DNA of 64,000 nt. Source: Mauremys mutica (Eukaryota; Chordata; Testudines; Geoemydidae). Shown here one piece after another: positions 57,445 to 64,000 of this stretch. The notes beneath the pieces are model-generated. The model made no database searches. It was given only the letters and a program-made list of their open reading frames with translations, and had not been told where the DNA came from. The position numbers and the translations under genes are program-made. The stretch covers positions 106,369,222 to 106,433,221 of the forward strand of contig NC_059075.1 in assembly GCF_020497125.1 (NCBI RefSeq), read 5' to 3'. Each line of letters begins with the position of its first letter. Within the stretch, counting starts at the first letter, position 1.

Positions 57445-58660
57445 GCTTCAACCAGAGTTTGGGTCCTATTGTGCTAGGTGCCGTACAGACGAGTAAAAGA
57501 GACTGGCCCCACCCTAGATAGTTCACAGTCCATATGCTACCCCTTCTCTTGAGGGGCACCATTATTATGTCATGCCACAAATAAATCCACTACTGTGTCT
57601 GTCTGGATCAGAAAGGAGAATGGTGCCTTGGGAATGTGCATTCAGACCTACAGTTGCAGTTAATAGAAAGTATAGGATAAAGAAGAGACTGCGTTAAGCT
57701 TCGAACTCAAACATAAATCGTGCATGTACAACAGCTACTCTATTCTCTGCTCACTGGCTGAATTTTAAAGGCCCTACTTGGGCCTCCTGATTTACAGAAC
57801 TCAGCAGCTTCCCATAGGGCCAGAATTTCAAAAGAGCTCAGCCCCTAGGCCATACTCGTGGGTGCCAAACCCTCTTCAGAGCCTGGCGCACAGTGTAGAT
57901 TGTTCTCAGTTCTGGTGCGTTGTGTGGCTCTACTATAGGATTCAGTTTTTCTCAAAATTTTTTGAGCCTCGGAGAATTTGGCAGCTACATAACGAGGGTA
58001 AAAATTCCCCAGAGCAGCAGCGGTGCAAAATGGGGTGGGTAGGGGAGTACGTGGAAAACCAGCTATCCAAGTGTTGAGGAGATTCTTGGTTTGCCACTCA
58101 CAGGGACTCATTCATTCTAATTAAATGCCTTCCCTTCAGGGAATCCTGCCCAATTAAGTTGGCACGCTGTTATTAGGGGGCCAGTTAATTACATTTAACT
58201 GTATCTTCAAATTAGTCAAACTACTCTGCCAAAAAATAAAATGGAGACAGATGTTCTATATTTGAGGGGGCATTCCTCCCCTTGTGGGGAAAATCTTCTC
58301 TTGAGCCAATGCTGTGTTTTTCCATTGGCTGTTTCTGTTCCTGTCTTGGTGGGAAAGAAATAGAGGAGACAACAATAACAGAAATCAATCTATTTAATAA
58401 TCGGAAAGAGGGTGAACTTTCAAAGCACCTAGCAGGGTCACAGCCTCTCGACTTCCCTGGAAATAAGTAGGAAATTGGTGGCTATAACCCTGCAGAAGTC
58501 CGTTTTGATGTTAAGCATGAGGCTTTAAGAGGCATAGAGACTTCTGTTTCTATGCGTAAGCCTGTCTGTTTGTTGTTGCTTCCCCCACCCCCATTTGTGT
58601 GCCTTCTCTAACTGTGGTTTGTTCTGTTTGACACCTTGATTGTAAAGTCTCTGGGACAGG

Positions 58661-58708
58661 CACTGTTTACTTTATGTACAATGTACACTGTTTACTTTAT
58701 GTACAATG
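58661..58708. repeat. 25-bp tandem duplication
   Basis: CACTGTTTACTTTATGTACA followed by ATGTA occurs at 58,661 and again at 58,686, where the copy stops at ATG (58,708). It lies in the 3' part of a SINE-like sequence (TTGTAAAGTCTCTGGGACAG at 58,639). Confidence 0.9.
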
Positions 58709-58916
58709 ATGCCTTGACCCTTGCTTGGGGTTCCCAGGCGCTGCCATAGTAGAAATCATGAACAATGCTATGCTGCTCAGATGCACATACTGCTCTTTGA
58801 TACAGTACACGTGGATGGAGGGCAGTAATGTAGCCCTGAAACAAAGGGCTTACTCTTGTTTGAGTGAGCAAAGGTCTCCTGCTGCCTTTAAACACTGTTA
58901 TTACATCTCTGCACTG

Positions 58917-58988
58917 GGATTTGATCCAAAACCCATGAAAGCCAACAGGAGTCTTTCCATTGATTTCAATGGATTTTGAATCAGACCC
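58917..58988. repeat. 72-bp palindromic repeat with GGATTTGATCCAAAA ends
   Basis: GGGATTTGATCCAAAACCCA at 58,917 faces GATTTTGAATCAGACCC at 58,972. The inner pair is GGAGTCTTTCCATTGATTTC. It matches the arrangement at 26,331. Confidence 0.65.
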
Positions 58989-60039
58989 ATAATTTGGCTT
59001 TTGATTTTAATGTATGTATTTACTGATTTTTAAATTTTCCTGTTTGAACTGGTGTGGCTCCATTTCATTCTCCCCATCTGTCAAGTTTAATATACACTCT
59101 AAATAGCATGTGTCTTCCTTTGTGCTCCTCAGAGTAGCGCTATAGCTCTGAGTATATTGAGGTCTGATGTGTAGCAGGCTGGTTTGGTAATTACTGCAGA
59201 GTTAATATTTGGGGAATTTCAGATGAATTAACTCCCTCCTGTTCCACTGCTCTGGAATAACTAAGATATCAGAAAAGTGTCATTGCAGAAGGATTTTTTT
59301 AGTTAGGAAAGAGAAGTACAAAAGGAGTAAGACTTGCCCCAGCAGAAAGTTTAAATCCTCTCACAAATTAAAGGAAGATCATAATTAACAGAAGTTGGGC
59401 TTTTTACAAATGCTGTTAAATTAAGCATGTGCTATTTCTCAAACATTGACACTGGCCCACATTGTGAACCTTTCTCTCAAGTACACACACCCCAAGGAGA
59501 AGATTTTCACAAGGGAAGGGAGCATAACTACCATATGCAGAACACTGACAAATTGTGCTGATTGTTGACCCCAAAGAAAATAAATCAAGCCTGAATTGTC
59601 AGCAACAAACAAATGATCTGCCAAACTAGCAAGTATCTGTGCTGTGAGATTATGGCCAGTACTAGCTTCTTCAAAGGAAGGGGCAAGAAACCCTGCCGTT
59701 CATAAGATAACCTGCCCCAAAGAATTTCCTCCTAACCCTCTTTATTTGGAGGTTGGATTATGCCCTGAAGTAGGAAGGCTTGTATCGTTTCCAACTCCTG
59801 TTTTTTGTTTACTACTATAACTCTGGATATTCTTGTTTTCCACATAAATGTCCAATCCTTGTTTTGAATGCCACTAATCTCTTGGACTCAACAATATCTG
59901 GTGGGTTCCATGGGTTAATTGTGCATCAGAGAAGGGGGGGGAGGGTATTTCCTTTTATTAGTATTAAATTTGCCATTGACTGTTCCCTTGACCTTTATTG
60001 TTTTGACTTAGCATCTTCCTCTATTGAAATAGAGTAGTA

Positions 60040-60061
60040 GCGGTGGTGGTGATGATGATGA
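60040..60061. repeat. GGT/GAT trinucleotide microsatellite
   Basis: Short run of GGTGGTGGTGATGATGATG. Confidence 0.85.
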
Positions 60062-60483
60062 AAATAATGTATACCTTTATACCATCCTTTGCCTTAGCCA
60101 GTAGCACATAACATGTGGCAGGTTCTTATGCAGGCAAAAATCTCTCTTCTCTGAGACACATTGCAGATCTCTGTCTGAAGAAGCAGTCACTGCATTCATT
60201 CTGTATGTCGAGTTTTAATTGAAGACAATAGGAGTTTCTTATGCGGACAAATGGACATCTGCAGTGGAGCTCCACAGTGTGGACTGAGAGGAGACTTGTG
60301 ACCTAAATGTTTTACCGCTTCCATGGTATAGACCCAACCACTCAGCAAGTTGTTGTCCTTTGCTTTTTCTGGTTGCAAGCCTTATTTTGCATCATGAGGG
60401 CTTTTTTCATATTGGCTAAAATGCTTTTCATCATCTGGCTTCATAAATCAAACTGAGGCAATGTAACAAACCATGTATTTCAG

Positions 60484-60700
60484 TTTTAATGAATCAGCCC
60501 TGGAAAATCACCACGTGGAAAATGATGCTTTTTCGGACAAGTCTGAGAGAGACAACATAGAGGAGTCTGAGAATGAAACTCAGGAGAACAGCCGGAAGAC
60601 GAATGAAAGCGAGAGTGACCAGTCTGAAATCCACAGGGATATCTCCCGGGAAAGGAAAGGGACGACCTATATGGAACAGATCTATGAGGAATTTGGGGAG
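60484..60700 (+). CDS. OSBPL5: OSBPL5 coding exon (acidic linker between PH and ORD domains)
   Basis: 217 bp: one base completes the split codon (CA|T, His), then 72 codons. The peptide begins FNESALENHHVENDAFSDKS, continues through ERDNIEESENETQENSRKTN and SESDQSE, and ends GTTYMEQIYEEFGE. The N-D-A-F-S-D-K-S-E-R core and the later G-T-T-Y-x-E-Q-x-x-E-E match ORP5. It is an acidic, serine-rich disordered linker with many possible casein-kinase-type sites. The turtle-like sequence has a few extra residues (N-H-H-V-E) before the core compared with the human protein as I recall it. The acceptor is TGTATTTCAG and the donor is GAG before GTAAAA. The next exons, encoding the ORD lipid-exchange domain, lie beyond the window. 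Confidence 0.96.
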
Positions 60701-61559
60701 GTAAAAAAATGTTCTGAACTCTATCTATTCCACTGAAATGTCTTTGGGTTCATATTGTTCATCTCTCCATTGTATTCAGCCTCCTTGATGCAGGACAGTC
60801 GAAAACTGCTCTGTGGGTTCAGATATTTTACAGGTAATGCTATCTGAAGATTTCTGCCAAATTATGTTGAATTGTCCTTATTCAGCAATTGTGTGTGTTA
60901 TGAACAGCAGCTCCACTATTTAGCCCTTTGGCATGTTTCCAGGATCAGTGAGCACTTCAACTGGGCATTGCATTAAGGAGCTATATAGCATTGCCACAGC
61001 TCATTACAGTGCAGGAGGGGAGTTATCATTCCAAGCCTGTATCCTGACTAACTAGGAGGCTTCAGTCCATTGCCTGGTGCAAAATATGGTACTTTCTTTC
61101 TTATTCATGTTGCACAAAATGAACCTTTTTGTATGTCCTAAAGAACATCTGAGCCACTTGGTCTCCTATGTGAAACTGCCATTTAGGAATCAATTTTTCA
61201 CACCGTTTAGCATTAGAATGCATTCATGTCCAACACGAGCACTTTTGTTGACTTTGGTCTCTGTGACTTCTTTGATGAAGATAATGTTAGAGCAGCTTTG
61301 TTACAGCAATGGAGTTGACAGCATTGGGTGAGAGTCAGCTGGAGGAGGCTGGCAGCCAGAAGTGTTACTCTGGATTTACACCAGGAAAGCTGAGATGGGA
61401 ATGTTGCCCACTGTTTAAACAATGAAAGTAGATTCCTGTTGATGCATCACAGAGAAGCATTTTGCTCTAGAGATGTCTGCCCTGGGGATTTACTCTGATT
61501 TCAGCCATCATTGGCCAGACAGCACCGTAGCTGCAGCAGTCCAAACCTTTAGCATAGAT

Positions 61560-61740
61560 GGGGTAAATAGCTACAAGCCGTGACTTGCACCAGTGCAGTT
61601 TAACCCTGGTTTCTTGCAAACATAAGCTACACAGGTAACACCACTATTTGCACCTATCTATATTAGTAGGTTGCATCAGTGCAGCTACACTAGTGGTCAG
61701 AATCATGACAAACTCCCAGTGTAGACAAGGCCTCTGTCTC
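61560..61740. repeat. interspersed repeat ending CAGTGTAGACAAGGCC
   Basis: GTGCAGTTTAACCCTGGTTT, GTTGCATCAGTGCAGCTACA and CCCAGTGTAGACAAGGCCTC form a dispersed-repeat pattern. The end motif is complementary to the TGTCTACACT motif of the pair at 26,600 and 27,120. Confidence 0.5.
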
Positions 61741-62496
61741 ATGGCTTGAGACATGCCACGCTTGTTTATGGCTAAGGAGGTGTGACTGGAAGGGGGGGGT
61801 GGAAAAGGTTGTTCAGGAGCAGCCATTCTTCTGTTTGGTCACTACTCCTGCTGTCTTGCTCACTTCAAATCCTAATGTACAGCAAGCAATTACTACACAA
61901 AGTATTATGACTCCAGAGTAAGAATATGCAGCAGGAGCAAAGAGAAATTAGCTCTGTCCATGGAAATCGGTATTTAGACCATTTCTAAAATGTGTGTGTC
62001 ACATGATAGAGTGTCATGAAGGTGTTAGCAGGGTAGATAATTTGGCACTTCTTGAAGTGGACTTTTGACCCAACTTACTGTAATTGCTCAATTCACTGGT
62101 GGAGAGTTCACCTGCCCAAAGTATGTGGTGCCCTTTTTAATTTTAAATGTCTACCAAAGCTATAGCACAAGTACAATGGAATAAACTTTGATTGTATGGA
62201 GGGGTATCTTTCATGCTGAGTGTAGCCTAAAATGAGACAAATTCTGGCAGCAGATTTGGCACCCAGTATGCCCTCAAATAGTTCACATGCTGCTTTGATA
62301 ATTGGGTGCCGTTTTTCATGTGTCTGTTTAGAGAGAGTGCTTGATCTTCTTTTTTCTAGCTGGACTTGCACCTGAAACAGGTGAAAGGGACCTAGGTGTA
62401 ATATCTCAACTAGATGGGGCCACTGATGAGTAAAGTACACCCCTCCTTTCAATACTGCACTTCATTATCAGCGCTGGTATGGGATGGGTCTGAGAT

Positions 62497-63350
62497 TGTC
62501 ATAACTATAAAGGGAAGGGAACAGTCCTCCTGTGTACAATACTATAAAATCCCTCATGGCCAGAGACACCAAAATCCTTTTACCTCTAAAGGGTTAAGAA
62601 GCTCAGGAAACCTGGCTGACACCTGACCCAAAGGATCAATAAGGGGACAAGATACTTTCAAGTCTTGGTGGGGGGAAGGCTTTTGTTTGTGCTCTTTGTT
62701 TTGGCTGTTGTTCGCTCTTGGGACTAAGAGGGACCAGACATCAATCCAGGCGCTCCAAATCTTTCTGAACCAGTCTCTCCTATTTCAGACTTGTAAGCAA
62801 CAGCCAGGCAAGGCGTGTTAGTCTTATTTTTGTTTTCTCAACTTGTAAATGTTCCTTTTTGCTGAGAGGATTTTACCTCTGTTTGCTGTAACTTTGAACC
62901 TAAGGCTAGAGGGGGTTCCTCTGGGCTATATGAATCTGATTACCCTGTAAAGTATTTTCCATCCTGATTTTACAGAGATGATTTTTACCTTTCTTTCTTT
63001 AATTAAAAGCTTTCTTTTTAAGAACCTGATTGATTTTTCCTTGTTTTAAGATCCAAGGGGATTGGATCTGGACTCACCAGGAATTGGTGGAGGAAAGGAG
63101 GGGGGATGGTTAAATTCTCCTTGTGTTAAGATCCAAGGGGTTGGATCGGTGTTCACCAGGAACTTGGTGAAAAAGTCTCTCAAGGCTACCCAGGGAGGGG
63201 AAGGTTTTAGAAGGAAAGGGAGTGTTCCAGACTGAGGAATCTGGATGGTGGCAGCGAAACCAGATCTAAGCTGGTAGTTAAGCTTGGAAGTGTTTATGCA
63301 GATCCCCACATCAGTACCCTAAAGTTCAGAGTGGGGGAGGAACTTTGGCA
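62497..63350 (+). mobile_element. solo-LTR-like element, 854 bp, with internal 70-bp duplication
   Basis: It begins TGTCATAACTATAAAGGG and ends AACTTTGGCA, so it has the TG...CA ends of a retroviral-type LTR. The flanks are GAGAT left and GAGAG right, an imperfect 5-bp duplication. A TAATTAAAAGCTTTC stretch near 63,000 could hold the polyadenylation signal. TTAAGATCCAAGGGG occurs at about 63,046 and again at about 63,125, each followed by a TTGGATC...CACCAGGAA block, so a segment of about 75 bp is duplicated. No internal retroviral genes are present; it looks like a solo LTR left after recombination. The family is recalled from turtle genomes, not confirmed. Confidence 0.65.
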
Positions 63351-64000
63351 GAGAGATTGAGCCAATATATAGCCAATTTACAACACAATCCTCCTGAAAT
63401 ATATGCATGCTTTCTACCCTACAAAGGATGTGTAAACCTTTGATGATATGGCCTAAGTTCTATAATTTTTTTTTTGGTTATGTAAATTTTCAGCAAAGTT
63501 ATGGAAGCTCAGTTGAGGGGTATGTATATATGCACTTCTACATAACTTTGCCTTAACTAAGCTTTCATGTTTGTGCTAGAAATCGGCAGCACAAAACCAG
63601 TTGCAGGAATAAATTCATGCTTGCAAAATTTTGTCCCATAATATAAAAAATTACCCATCTTTATAAGATGGACTGGCAGCAAAAAGAACTTAATTTGGAA
63701 AGCTTTGAGATAAGACGTATGAAAGCTTCTCTCCCCTACTCCCTTCCTCCCCACCCCCCCATGACTCACTCTCAGGCTAAGTCTTTGTATATCAAGTCCA
63801 ATCTGGAATTAATTTGTATTGCCAAGATATACACACCTGAAAAGCTGGGTAAATAAAAAACAAGCTGACAGACCCAGAATTATGAAGTCCTAGCTAGCAC
63901 TGCTGAAATAAGTTAACTAGTGGTTTCCATTTCTTCTCTAAGGCTTAAGCTGCATGAATCTCTGTCACCAGAAAGATGGTAACATAAAAATCAGTGGAAT

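Larger units (their letters stand above)
55020..60483 (+). other. OSBPL5: OSBPL5 intron, 5,464 bp
   Basis: GT-AG intron, phase 2. The acceptor is AACCATGTATTTCAG. It contains a GC-rich MITE at 55.36 kb, a SINE at 56.2 kb, the hairpin hAT element at 57.19 kb, a 25-bp tandem duplication at 58.66 kb, a palindromic repeat at 58.92 kb and a GGT/GAT microsatellite at 60.04 kb. The stretches 56,470-57,170, 57,460-58,650 and 59,000-60,030 show nothing nameable. Confidence 0.9.
60701..64000 (+). other. OSBPL5: OSBPL5 intron, incomplete at the right edge
   Basis: It starts with a GT donor, phase 0, and no further exon is recognised before 64,000. It holds the repeat at 61.56 kb and an LTR-like element at 62.5-63.35 kb. 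The stretches 60,750-61,550, 61,750-62,490 and 63,360-64,000 show nothing I can name. Confidence 0.85.

Noticed and set aside
57165..57580. Overlapping 81-127-residue GC-rich frames on both strands
   Set aside because: They mirror one another because the sequence is a palindromic MITE.

Overview
The window is vertebrate nuclear DNA and holds the middle of one large, intron-rich gene on the + strand. Seven coding exons join in one continuous reading frame and encode part of an oxysterol-binding-protein-related protein. The peptide matches ORP5 (gene OSBPL5), and fits it better than its paralogue ORP8. The CR1 LINEs, the many short hAT-type DNA transposons and the tRNA-derived SINEs point to a reptile, most likely a turtle. 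That assignment rests on recognising repeat sequences from memory, not on a search.

Layout: 1-17,499 is intron (or 5' noncoding) sequence upstream of the first exon seen. Exons lie at 17,500-17,573, 28,565-28,645, 29,898-29,999, 31,862-32,065, 43,191-43,275, 54,848-55,019 and 60,484-60,700. The rest is intron, and intron continues to the right edge. The exons encode the low-complexity N-terminal region, a polybasic stretch, the complete PH domain and an acidic linker. The start codon, the lipid-exchange (ORD) domain and the C-terminal membrane anchor lie outside the window. All 13 exon ends inspected use AG acceptors or GT donors, and their phases agree.

The introns are mostly transposon remains. 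The best preserved is a 2.9-kb hAT element (40,214-43,137) with terminal inverted repeats, a perfect 8-bp target duplication and an almost open transposase gene on the minus strand. It sits 53 bp upstream of the exon that encodes the second half of the PH domain. Six further nonautonomous elements also have exact 8-bp target duplications. Two of these landed at CTCTAGA sites, and two carry long internal hairpins. There are sense and antisense CR1 fragments, one nested in the other, and a solo-LTR-like element near the right end.

I saw no tRNA or rRNA gene, no CRISPR array and no second host gene. Apart from the transposase and CR1 fragments, the listed open frames look like chance frames. I found no new biological system. 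The most useful leads are the hAT insertion beside a splice acceptor, a 68-bp-arm hairpin element, and a few small palindromes and duplications.
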